A stretch of 5,033 nucleotides of DNA from Patescibacteria group bacterium UBA6899 (GTDB lineage Bacteria; Patescibacteriota; Minisyncoccia; Phycocordibacterales; UBA6899): positions 1 through 5,033 of the forward strand of contig DKBN01000048.1 of assembly GCA_002451235.1 (NCBI GenBank), read 5' to 3'. Shown piece after piece: positions 1 to 5,033 of the stretch (its first letter is position 1; each line of letters starts with the position of its first letter). Made by a program: the position numbers and the translations under genes. The notes under the pieces were generated by a model. The model saw nothing but the letters and a program-made list of their open reading frames with translations, had not been told where the DNA came from and searched no databases.

Positions 1-7
1 CGGCGAA

Positions 8-100
8 GCAAAACCAAAAATTTCCTTTCCATTTTTTGTCGGCTCCCCCCACATCCCCCGCCGAGGAAAAGGAAATGCAAGGAAAATTTTTGGTTTTTGC
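8..100. repeat. Long imperfect palindrome (93 bp)
   Basis: The outer arms, 8-25 and 81-100, are reverse complements except for two single-base bulges, each in an A or T run. Pairing can continue inward: 26-30 (TTTCC) with 71-75 (GGAAA), leaving 76-80 as a bulge, and 39-43 (TCGGC) with 60-64 (GCCGA). The apex loop (44-59) is C-rich. The whole element can therefore fold as one long, partly A/T-rich hairpin. No T-run follows on either strand, so it is not a standard intrinsic terminator. It lies downstream of comF. It could be a dispersed palindromic intergenic repeat, a MITE-like remnant or a structured RNA end. The pairing is seen directly; the function is unknown. Confidence 0.6.
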
Positions 101-119
101 TCCCGCGACCGCAGGGAGC
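99..119. repeat. Stem-loop after the palindrome, possible comF 3' end
   Basis: GCTCCC (99-104) and GGGAGC (114-119) are perfect reverse complements with a 9-nt loop. Two further G-C pairs (105-112, 106-111) are possible if A113 is bulged. The stem starts on the last two bases of the long palindrome, so the two structures compete or stack. It lies about 110 bp beyond the comF stop codon on the minus strand, but no U-tract follows in that direction. It may protect an RNA 3' end or simply belong to the same repeat element. Confidence 0.4.
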
Positions 120-229
120 GGACGAGGCGCGCAGATTATTAGCTTTCATCAGGCGGAATTTTTGAGTGACGACGAGAAAATTATCCGTGACCAAACCCCT
201 GATCGACCTCCCTCTCTGCAACAATGACC

Positions 230-877
230 TCAATGTGCGGCGGCGATGCCGAGCACCTTTGCCGCGCCAGCGCCTCTGAGTGTTTCCTGTGCTTCACGCA
301 TCGTCGCGCCGGTCGTGATGACATCGTCGATGAGGACGATCGTCTTTCCTACGATCCCCCGCGGATCTGCGACCACAAAGACCCCCTTGAGATTTTCTTC
401 TCGCTCTTTTTTCCCCACCGTGTCGACCTGGTGTTTCGTCTCTCGAGCCTTCTTCAGTGTGCGGACATCGACCTCGATCGGAAGACGGTCCGCGAGCGCA
501 TAATCCTCGATCGCCCGCGCGATGATCTCGGCATGATTGTAGCCGCGTTTGCGCCGCTCCTTTCGCGTAAGCGGAATAGGGATGAGGACGATGGGAAGAC
601 GAGCGTGTTCGGGGGTTGCCAGAAGGTCACGGAAGAACTCACGATAGAGCGCGACCCCAAAGTATTCTCCCATCTCCCGTTGGTGGCGGTATTTTAAGTT
701 CCAGAGCGCCTTCTTGACCAGTGGGTTGCGATACTCGAAGAGCGCGGCGGTTCCGTTTCCTAGGACCTGCGGTTTCACATGGATCGTGCGCTCGCAGATG
801 GCGCAAAGGGTCGTCCCGGACCGGTTGCAGCCGATGCACTGGGGCGGGAAAAGCATGTTCAGGATCGCTCGTAGCAT
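230..877 (-). CDS. comF: ComF family phosphoribosyltransferase-like protein
   Basis: This 215-residue protein has the full ComF layout. An N-terminal zinc-finger-like pair of CxxC motifs lies at C14/C17 and C25/C28. The family motif IPIPLTRKERRKRGYNHAE is at 99-117, and a type I phosphoribosyltransferase PRPP-binding loop (VLIDDVITTGAT) is at 181-192. In other bacteria ComF is needed for natural transformation and acts in the cytoplasm on incoming single-stranded DNA; its substrate is not settled. The frame stays open upstream to an ATG at 1057, but that extension overlaps pilM, has no family similarity, and would put 60 residues before the usual MLxxILNMLFPPQCxxC start. The start at 877 is therefore chosen, with an internal Met at 856 as the only other sensible option. 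There is no Shine-Dalgarno sequence. A -10-like TACACT lies 7 nt before the ATG, so the transcript may be leaderless. The gene is divergent from pilM and looks intact. Confidence 0.93.
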   Translation of the reverse strand: MLRAILNMLFPPQCIGCNRSGTTLCAICERTIHVKPQVLGNGTAALFEYRNPLVKKALWNLKYRHQREMGEYFGVALYREFFRDLLATPEHARLPIVLIPIPLTRKERRKRGYNHAEIIARAIEDYALADRLPIEVDVRTLKKARETKHQVDTVGKKEREENLKGVFVVADPRGIVGKTIVLIDDVITTGATMREAQETLRGAGAAKVLGIAAAH

Positions 878-884
878 GAGATGA

Positions 885-912
885 AGTGTACTGGCGGGTG
901 ACGGTTTCGCAA
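885..912 (-). promoter_or_regulatory. Candidate comF promoter (leaderless)
   Basis: Read on the minus strand, a -35-like TTGCGA (907-912) and a -10-like TACACT (885-890) are 16 bp apart, each with 4 of 6 consensus bases. The -10 box ends 7 nt before the comF ATG, so transcription would begin at or next to the start codon. This fits the lack of a Shine-Dalgarno sequence. The call is by pattern only. Confidence 0.45.
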
Positions 913-933
913 TAGGGAAGCCATTTTCCCATT
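911..933. promoter_or_regulatory. Inverted repeat between divergent comF and pilM promoters
   Basis: AATAGGGAA (911-919) pairs with TTCCCATT (926-933) across a 6-nt spacer with one bulged A (914), giving five continuous pairs plus three more. Its left edge overlaps the comF -35 box, and its right edge reaches the position of the pilM -35. That is where an operator acting on both genes would be expected. The repeat is seen directly; the operator role is inferred. Confidence 0.35.
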
Positions 934-952
934 CTATTCCTCTCCACGACCA

Positions 953-961
953 TGGTATGAT
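953..961 (+). promoter_or_regulatory. Candidate pilM promoter (extended -10, leaderless)
   Basis: TGG followed by TATGAT (956-961) forms an extended -10 element ending 7 nt before the ATG at 969, so the first transcribed base would be at or beside that ATG. The -35 region is poor (TTCTAT at 932-937, 18-bp spacing), which extended -10 promoters can tolerate. The box covers the upstream ATG codons at 957 and 960, so those could not be translated from this promoter. Confidence 0.5.
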
Positions 962-968
962 GATTCCC

Positions 969-2081
969 ATGAATCCATTCGAGAAGATCCTGAGCAGTTT
1001 GCAAGGAAAGAAGGACACCGGGGTCGTCGGGGTGGATATCGGGAGCGCGTTCATCAAGGCGATCCAAGTTCATAAGAAAGGCGGGAAAGCGGTCTTGGAC
1101 ACATACGGGGAGATCGCACTTGGACCACTGGCCGGACTTGAGGTCGGGCAGGTAACACAGCTTGCCAACGACAAGATCGCCGAGGCGGCGACCGACCTTT
1201 TCAAAGAAGCGAAGATCACAGGAAAAGACATGGTGATCGGGCTCCCGCTCACATCGGCGCTGCTCACGGTCGTGGAGATGCCTGATCTCGGCGAAGAGAA
1301 ATTGAAGGAGATGATCCCGATCGAGGCGCGAAAATATGTTCCGACGGCAACTTCTGAGGTCTCGCTCAATTGGTGGGTGATCCCGAAGCAGCCGCTTTCC
1401 TATGTCGATCCGGACGTCGAAGAGCGGATGAAGCAAACAGGCCCGATGGTTGATGTGCTCTTGGCGGCGGTCCACAATGATGTCATTGCGAGATATCAGG
1501 ATATCGGTAAACGGCTGGGGGCAACGAGTGTTTCGTTCGAGATCGAGGTGTTCAGCTCGATCCGCGCCGCGCTCGGACATGACACCAACCTCACATTACT
1601 CCTTGATTTCGGGGCGGGGAACACGAAGGTCACGATCGTCGACGGAAGCGTGATCCGCAGCTCGCACCTGGTGAACGTCGGGGCGCAGGACGTGACCTTG
1701 GCGCTGTCGCGCTCGCGAGGCATTCCAGTGCTCGATGCGGAGGAATTGAAGCGAGAAAAAGGTCTCCCGGGAGATCCGCAAGATCCGTCGATCGCAGAGG
1801 TCACAAGGCTTTCTGTTGAGCGTATCATGGCGGAGGTCAATCGCATTTACTCCAAATATCAGAGAGATAAGCATGTGACGATCTCGAAGATCGTCCTTAC
1901 CGGCGGCGGCGCCCTCCTCAAAGGGTTTCCCGAACTGGTGACCCAGATGTTCCCGGAAACTAAGGTCGAATCCGCGAATGTGTTCGAGAAACTCGATGCC
2001 CCGGCGGTATTGGCCGAACTACTCAAGGAGGCGGGGCCGGAATTTGCGGTTGCCCTTGGATTGGCTCTCCGGAAACTCTGA
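969..2081 (+). CDS. pilM: Type IV pilus assembly protein PilM (actin-like ATPase)
   Basis: This 370-residue protein has an actin/FtsA-like ATPase fold signature. The phosphate-1 motif GVDIGS is at 21-26, the phosphate-2 motif LDFGAGNTK is around D213-K220, and the adenosine motif TGGGALLKG starts at T311. In T4P machines PilM sits on the cytoplasmic face of the inner membrane, binds the N-terminal tail of PilN, and links the alignment complex to the motor ATPases. The length is close to the usual 350-370. In-frame ATGs also occur at 957 and 960, but they lie on the predicted -10 box, and the protein from 969 (MNPFEKIL) begins just ahead of the first conserved strand as PilM normally does, so 969 is preferred. 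There is no Shine-Dalgarno sequence. Sixty bases separate it from the PilN-like gene. The family call is secure; the start is likely. Confidence 0.94.
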   Translation: MNPFEKILSSLQGKKDTGVVGVDIGSAFIKAIQVHKKGGKAVLDTYGEIALGPLAGLEVGQVTQLANDKIAEAATDLFKEAKITGKDMVIGLPLTSALLTVVEMPDLGEEKLKEMIPIEARKYVPTATSEVSLNWWVIPKQPLSYVDPDVEERMKQTGPMVDVLLAAVHNDVIARYQDIGKRLGATSVSFEIEVFSSIRAALGHDTNLTLLLDFGAGNTKVTIVDGSVIRSSHLVNVGAQDVTLALSRSRGIPVLDAEELKREKGLPGDPQDPSIAEVTRLSVERIMAEVNRIYSKYQRDKHVTISKIVLTGGGALLKGFPELVTQMFPETKVESANVFEKLDAPAVLAELLKEAGPEFAVALGLALRKL

Positions 2082-2122
2082 TCCACAATCAACAGGTTTG
2101 ATAGAACCCGCTTGATATTGCG

Positions 2123-2131
2123 TGGTATACT
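2123..2131 (+). promoter_or_regulatory. Candidate promoter ahead of pilN-like gene
   Basis: TGG plus TATACT (2126-2131) is an extended -10 ending 10 nt before the ATG at 2142, predicting a leader of about 3 nt. There is no good -35 at normal spacing; the TTGATA at 2098-2103 is 22 bp away. AAGG (2132-2135) could instead serve as a weak Shine-Dalgarno in a longer pilM transcript. The two readings are not exclusive. Confidence 0.4.
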
Positions 2132-2141
2132 AAGGTCGTAA

Positions 2142-2834
2142 ATGGAGAACAAAAATCCATTCGATACGTCGTTCATACCGCAACAACCGGTCATCAAGAT
2201 CGAGAGTGCGAAGCGTACGGGAGAGATCAATATCCCGATGATCGTCGCAGCGGTTATCTTCTTCGCGACACTAATTGCGGCCGGCGGACTGTATTTCTGG
2301 AGAACGAGCGTGGAAGCACGCGTTGTACAAAAGGAGGCCGAATTAGCAGGAAAGGCAGATCAGATCGACATCGACGGCATCAAAGAACTGCAGCGAGTGG
2401 AGGCGCGGCTGACGACGGGCAAGCGGTTGCTGCTCAATCATGTTGCGTTCACCGCCTTCCTCGCGTTCCTTGAGAGCGAAACATTGAAAAGCGTTACGTT
2501 CAATAGCTTGGATTACTCTGTGCGAGACGGGGCGCCGCACGTGGTGCTTAAGGGGAAAGCGCCGACATACATGTCGTTGTACGTTCAGGAACAGTCGTTC
2601 AAGCAAAATCCGCTCGTAAAATCTGTTGTGACAAGCGGAGTATCATTACTCCCCGTCACGGGGAACGTGGGGTTCGATGTAGACCTTACTCTTGACCCGA
2701 ATGGGATCAAGTATGTTGAGGAGGTCAACAAGGGCGAGTCGCAACAGGGGACCACCACATCGAGCATCTCGTCGACGAGCATGATGAGTAGGGTATCTGA
2801 TCCGTCGGGAGGGGGGGGCCCTCCAACACCATAA
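2142..2834 (+). CDS. pilN: PilN-like type IV pilus membrane protein
   Basis: This 230-residue bitopic protein follows pilM. It has a cytoplasmic tail of about 30 residues, one membrane helix at about 33-52 ending in YFWR, a charged helical, probably coiled-coil stretch (about 55-95), and a compact domain around 98-190. That domain includes FLAFLESETLKSVTFNSLDY, which matches the PilN/fimbrial-assembly pattern of a helix followed by a strand. A low-complexity S/T/G/P tail (about 195-230) ends in GGGGPPTP, encoded partly by a run of eight Gs. PilN normally pairs with PilO in the membrane and binds PilM through an N-terminal INLLP-type motif. That motif is absent; the tail carries NPFDTSFIPQQP (5-16) instead. 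The assignment rests on position, topology and weak pattern similarity. It is longer than many PilN proteins because of the tail. The stop codon is 1 nt from the next gene's start. Confidence 0.75.
   Translation: MENKNPFDTSFIPQQPVIKIESAKRTGEINIPMIVAAVIFFATLIAAGGLYFWRTSVEARVVQKEAELAGKADQIDIDGIKELQRVEARLTTGKRLLLNHVAFTAFLAFLESETLKSVTFNSLDYSVRDGAPHVVLKGKAPTYMSLYVQEQSFKQNPLVKSVVTSGVSLLPVTGNVGFDVDLTLDPNGIKYVEEVNKGESQQGTTTSSISSTSMMSRVSDPSGGGGPPTP
2808..2824 (+). other. G8 tract and GC hairpin at the pilN-pilO junction
   Basis: A run of eight G (2811-2818) lies within a stem of GGAGGG (2808-2813) and CCCTCC (2819-2824) with a 5-nt G loop, 11 nt before the pilO-like ATG. Loss of one G, or a +1 shift, would bypass the pilN stop and read through ALQHHN into the pilO-like frame. 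The GGAGG here is too far from the ATG (about 23 nt) to be a normal Shine-Dalgarno. Confidence 0.5.
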
Positions 2835-2835
2835 T

Positions 2836-3399
2836 ATGTTCAGGAAACTTCTTATCCCGTTATTCTTGGTCACCGCCGCAGCATTTGTGGTCATACTTTA
2901 TATGGACCAGGAATATGGGCGTATCCAGCAGGCGACGGCAAATGAGGCACAACTGAACGAGGACATCGAAAAAGCGGACCAGGTCGAAGCAAAACGCCAA
3001 GACCTTGCGCGCAAATATGCCTCATTCCCGCCGGATGCTGACGCTAGACTACGCGTGCTGTTGCCGCAAGAGATCAACCCCATCCGTCTGGCGATCGATG
3101 TGCAGAATCTCGCGACTCAATATGGGCTAAGAGCAGACAAAATAATATCCGATCAACAGTCGCAATCCAATGGCAACGCTCCACAGAACGTAAAATCGAC
3201 CCCCATCCAATTCGAGGTCATAGCGACATATCCACAGTTCAAGATATTCCTTGAGCAAATGGAAAAGAGTCTTATGTTGCGTGAACCCGTCATGATCAGC
3301 TTCAAAGGCAGCGATAACACCGACTCCATGTCCCAGACAGATCATCCCATCATGACGTACCAACTCGGATTCGAGAGTTATTCGTATGATCAAGAATGA
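2836..3399 (+). CDS. pilO: PilO-like type IV pilus membrane protein
   Basis: This 187-residue protein has a very short cytoplasmic start (MFRK), one membrane helix at about 5-22, a charged helical stretch (about 24-66) and a C-terminal domain. That domain includes LLPQEINPIRLAIDVQNLA, followed by IQFEVIATYPQFKIFLEQME. The last stretch matches the PilO pattern of a strand leading into a FxxFLxxLE helix. PilO forms heterodimers with PilN in the membrane and contributes to the alignment complex. The gene begins 1 nt after the pilN-like stop and its end overlaps the next gene by ATGA, so translational coupling is likely; no usable Shine-Dalgarno is present. The length is near the usual 180-210. 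The middle (roughly 3120-3200) looks more A-rich than its neighbours. Assignment is by motif, topology and order. Confidence 0.8.
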   Translation: MFRKLLIPLFLVTAAAFVVILYMDQEYGRIQQATANEAQLNEDIEKADQVEAKRQDLARKYASFPPDADARLRVLLPQEINPIRLAIDVQNLATQYGLRADKIISDQQSQSNGNAPQNVKSTPIQFEVIATYPQFKIFLEQMEKSLMLREPVMISFKGSDNTDSMSQTDHPIMTYQLGFESYSYDQE

Positions 3400-3782
3400 G
3401 TATGAACATTAAGGGAACCATTACGGAGATCGCGATCGTGCTGCTTGTTCCAGCCGTGATCATCATCGGATATTGGCAGTTCCAGGGTGGAGATACTTCG
3501 GGTGCTGCGACCACGCCCACCAGTGATCTTGCCACAAAGGAAGCGAAAGTGAGGGATGCCCTCGCGATCATCGATCAACTCAGGTTCGACAACAGCTTGT
3601 TCGACATCGCTGCGTTCAAAACACTTGTCGACCAGACAGTGCCGGTCACGAATGAGGCCATTGGCCGTGACGACCCGTTCGCTGTTTCCGATGCCATCAA
3701 GAGTCTTACTCCGACGCTTCCCAATTCTCCTTCTCCCCAGAATCAGTCGCAAAAGACCACTTCAAAGACCACTCCCAAATAA
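3396..3782 (+). CDS. Small membrane-anchored PilP-like protein of the pilus locus
   Basis: This 128-residue protein has one N-terminal membrane helix (about 11-27) and is probably exported with its N-terminus inside. A low-complexity linker (31-47) leads to a conserved-looking core (about 48-97) with FKTLVDQ at 74-80 and GRDDPF at 90-95, then an unstructured P/S/T/Q/K tail to the end. GRDDPF resembles the RDPF motif found in PilP, which sits next to PilO in proteobacterial pilMNOP operons. There is no cysteine at all, so it cannot be a lipoprotein as PilP usually is. Its ATG overlaps the pilO-like stop as ATGA; a second in-frame ATG at 3402 is possible and loses only two residues. The PilP relation is inferred from position and one short motif; it may be a lineage-specific component. 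Confidence 0.72.
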   Translation: MSMNIKGTITEIAIVLLVPAVIIIGYWQFQGGDTSGAATTPTSDLATKEAKVRDALAIIDQLRFDNSLFDIAAFKTLVDQTVPVTNEAIGRDDPFAVSDAIKSLTPTLPNSPSPQNQSQKTTSKTTPK

Positions 3783-3796
3783 TAACGGTTCCTATG

Positions 3797-3825
3797 TTCG
3801 CAAGCGGGCTGCGGTCTGTTATCAT
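3797..3825 (+). promoter_or_regulatory. Candidate pilB promoter
   Basis: TTCGCA (3797-3802; 4 of 6 to the -35 consensus) and TATCAT (3820-3825; 5 of 6 to the -10) are 17 bp apart, and TGT at 3817-3819 adds the extended -10 TGn. Predicted transcription starts about 7 nt before the pilB ATG at 3840. This is the best full promoter match in the window and lies in the 57-bp gap after the small PilP-like gene. Confidence 0.5.
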
Positions 3826-3839
3826 GAGCACGTAGTTCT

Positions 3840-5033
3840 ATGAATTTCCTCCCCTACCTTCTCCAAAAAGGATTGATCGCCGAGACCGATATTGCAGCGA
3901 TCCAACAAGAGGCAGACGCGCTTCCTGGCGGTGTCGATGAATTGCTCCAGAAACGCGGATTAAGCGACGAAGATATTCTCTCTCTCAAGACCGAGTATTT
4001 CGGGGTGGAAGGGAAATTGCTTTCCGGGAACAAGATCGATCCGAAGATCCTCGGGTATCTTCCGGAAGAATCCGCGCAACACTATAGCATCGCGCCTTTG
4101 GGGGTGGTCGACAATGTGCTTGAGTTCGGGGTCCTCGACCCGGACAATCAGCAAGCCAAAGACGCGGTGCAATTCATTGCTGCGAAATTAGGCATGCCGT
4201 TCCGTCTTTATGTGATGCTCGCCACCGATTTCAATGCGATCATCAAACAATATGAGAATCTGAGCGGAGTGGTAAGCAAAGCGCTCTCGGAGCTCTCCGA
4301 CGAGAAAACGCTCGACATGAACGATACCGGAGGGATCGAGTCACAGCTCTCGGGCCCGCAGGAGCGTGAAGAGAAGGCCGGCGAGGAGACCAAGATCATC
4401 GAAGAGGCGCCGGTCACAAAGATCGTCGCGGTCATCTTGAAGCATGCGGTTGATGGCAATGCATCCGACGTCCATATCGAGCATATGGGTGACAAGGTTC
4501 GGGTACGTTTCCGCGTCGACGGGGTCATGTACATCTCTCTCATCCTTCCGGTCAACATCCACAGCGCAGTGATCGCGCGCATCAAGATCCTCGCGAACCT
4601 CAAACTCGACGAAAAACGCAAACCACAGGATGGCCGCTTTTCCGCCCGCATGGATGGCCGCAAGATCGATTTTCGCGTCTCGACGTTCCCAGCCTATTAT
4701 GGCGAAAAGATCGTGATGCGCATCCTTGATCCCTCAAAAGGTGTTCGTTCCCTCGATGCCATGGGTCTCAATGCCGCGCAGCGGGACATCCTGAAGGAAG
4801 CGGTCAGCGTTCCATATGGCATGGTGCTCATCACTGGACCGACTGGCTCCGGAAAGTCGACGACCCTCTATGCGATGCTAAACGAGCTCGATCGCGAGAA
4901 GCGTAATGTCATCAGCCTCGAAGACCCGGTCGAATACAACATCCCCGGGGTCAATCAATCGCAGGTTCGGCCGGAGATCGGCTACACGTTCGCGAACGGT
5001 CTGCGTTCGATCTTGCGCCAGGACCCGGACATC
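3840..5033 (+). CDS. pilB: Type IV pilus extension ATPase PilB/GspE family (3' truncated by window)
   Basis: The 398 residues visible carry an N-terminal MshEN/GspE-type domain (about 1-150) with an acidic linker to about 190. Next is the N2 domain, with ASDVHIE, FRVDGVMY, KRKPQDGRF and the YGEKIVMRIL segment. The C-terminal ATPase domain follows, with Walker A GPTGSGKST (333-341; K339, S340) and the Asp box LEDPVEY (E361, D362, E365). The window ends in LRQDPDI (392-398), just before the expected Walker B and His box. The N-terminal domain marks it as an assembly ATPase rather than the shorter retraction ATPase PilT. PilB is a cytoplasmic hexamer that powers pilin polymerisation at the platform protein PilC. 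The ATG at 3840 starts a normal family N-terminus (MNFLPYLLQKGLI); there is no Shine-Dalgarno sequence. It is slightly set apart from the upstream genes and probably has its own promoter. Confidence 0.95.
   Translation, partial: MNFLPYLLQKGLIAETDIAAIQQEADALPGGVDELLQKRGLSDEDILSLKTEYFGVEGKLLSGNKIDPKILGYLPEESAQHYSIAPLGVVDNVLEFGVLDPDNQQAKDAVQFIAAKLGMPFRLYVMLATDFNAIIKQYENLSGVVSKALSELSDEKTLDMNDTGGIESQLSGPQEREEKAGEETKIIEEAPVTKIVAVILKHAVDGNASDVHIEHMGDKVRVRFRVDGVMYISLILPVNIHSAVIARIKILANLKLDEKRKPQDGRFSARMDGRKIDFRVSTFPAYYGEKIVMRILDPSKGVRSLDAMGLNAAQRDILKEAVSVPYGMVLITGPTGSGKSTTLYAMLNELDREKRNVISLEDPVEYNIPGVNQSQVRPEIGYTFANGLRSILRQDPDI

Noticed and set aside
3..227. Plus-strand frame open from the left edge to a TGA at 227, ending 2 nt from the comF stop; the antisense frame is also open to the edge.
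   Set aside because: The only early start is a TTG, there is no recognisable domain, and much of the openness comes from the stop-poor palindrome, which reads openly on both strands. It could be the tail of an upstream gene, but nothing visible supports that.
224..697. 157-codon plus-strand ORF.
   Set aside because: It lies entirely antisense to comF, which has clear family motifs. The translation is cysteine/arginine-rich with no domain.
878..1057. N-terminal 60-residue extension of ComF from an ATG at 1057.
   Set aside because: It would overlap the first 89 bp of pilM and the divergent promoters, and it has no similarity to ComF N-termini, which begin shortly before the first CxxC.
639..1580. 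313-codon minus-strand ORF.
   Set aside because: It is antisense to pilM and overlaps comF and the divergent promoter region. Its Arg/His/Asp-rich composition is typical of a shadow frame of a GC-rich gene.
2095..2108. Small GGTT-6 nt-AACC hairpin between pilM and the pilN-like gene as a terminator.
   Set aside because: The stem is only 4 bp and no T-run follows.
3824..3835. Four-codon ORF (ATG to TAG) just before pilB as a leader peptide.
   Set aside because: It is too short to mean anything, overlaps the predicted -10 box and would not be fully transcribed from it.
4208..4663. 151-codon minus-strand ORF.
   Set aside because: It is antisense to the conserved N2 domain of pilB and is serine/arginine-rich without motifs.
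1..5033. CRISPR array, tRNA or rRNA genes, or insertion sequence.
   Set aside because: No spaced direct repeats, cloverleaf-like stretches or transposase-like ORFs were seen. The region from 230 on is almost fully coding and explained.

Overview
The window reads as a type IV pilus (T4P) assembly locus next to a competence-type gene, and most likely comes from a Patescibacteria (CPR) bacterium. The pointers are: a compact pilM-pilN-pilO-small protein-pilB order with very diverged PilN and PilO; no secretin (pilQ) or lipoprotein PilP in view; almost no Shine-Dalgarno sequences; and -10-like boxes placed so close to start codons that transcripts would be leaderless or nearly so. Three genes (comF, pilM, pilO-like) end in TGA, so TGA is a stop here, which argues against the UGA-glycine lineages (Gracilibacteria, Absconditabacteria). 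The lineage call is inference; no marker gene is present.

Layout. Bases 1-229 contain no convincing gene. They hold a long imperfect palindrome (8-100) followed directly by a second stem-loop (99-119). comF lies on the minus strand (230-877) and is intact. It is divergent from pilM (969-2081, plus). The 91-bp gap between them holds a candidate promoter for each gene and an inverted repeat between the two. Then follow a PilN-like bitopic protein (2142-2834), a PilO-like bitopic protein (2836-3399), a small single-span protein with a PilP-like GRDDPF motif (3396-3782), and pilB/gspE, the extension ATPase (from 3840, cut by the right edge just before its Walker B region).

How the genes fit together. 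PilM (cytoplasmic, actin-like), PilN and PilO form the inner alignment subcomplex of T4P machines. PilB hydrolyses ATP to drive pilin polymerisation. The small protein sits where pilP lies in proteobacterial operons, but it is membrane-anchored rather than lipidated, which suits a cell without an outer membrane. ComF is associated with natural transformation in other bacteria, and its position next to pilus genes suggests DNA uptake as one role of this pilus. Candidate promoters before pilM, pilN and pilB suggest several overlapping transcripts rather than one operon.

Nothing here is clearly a new system. The most interesting points are the repeated leaderless-promoter geometry, the inverted repeat between comF and pilM, a G8 tract at the end of pilN whose slippage would fuse PilN to PilO, and the diverged PilM-PilN-PilP interaction motifs.
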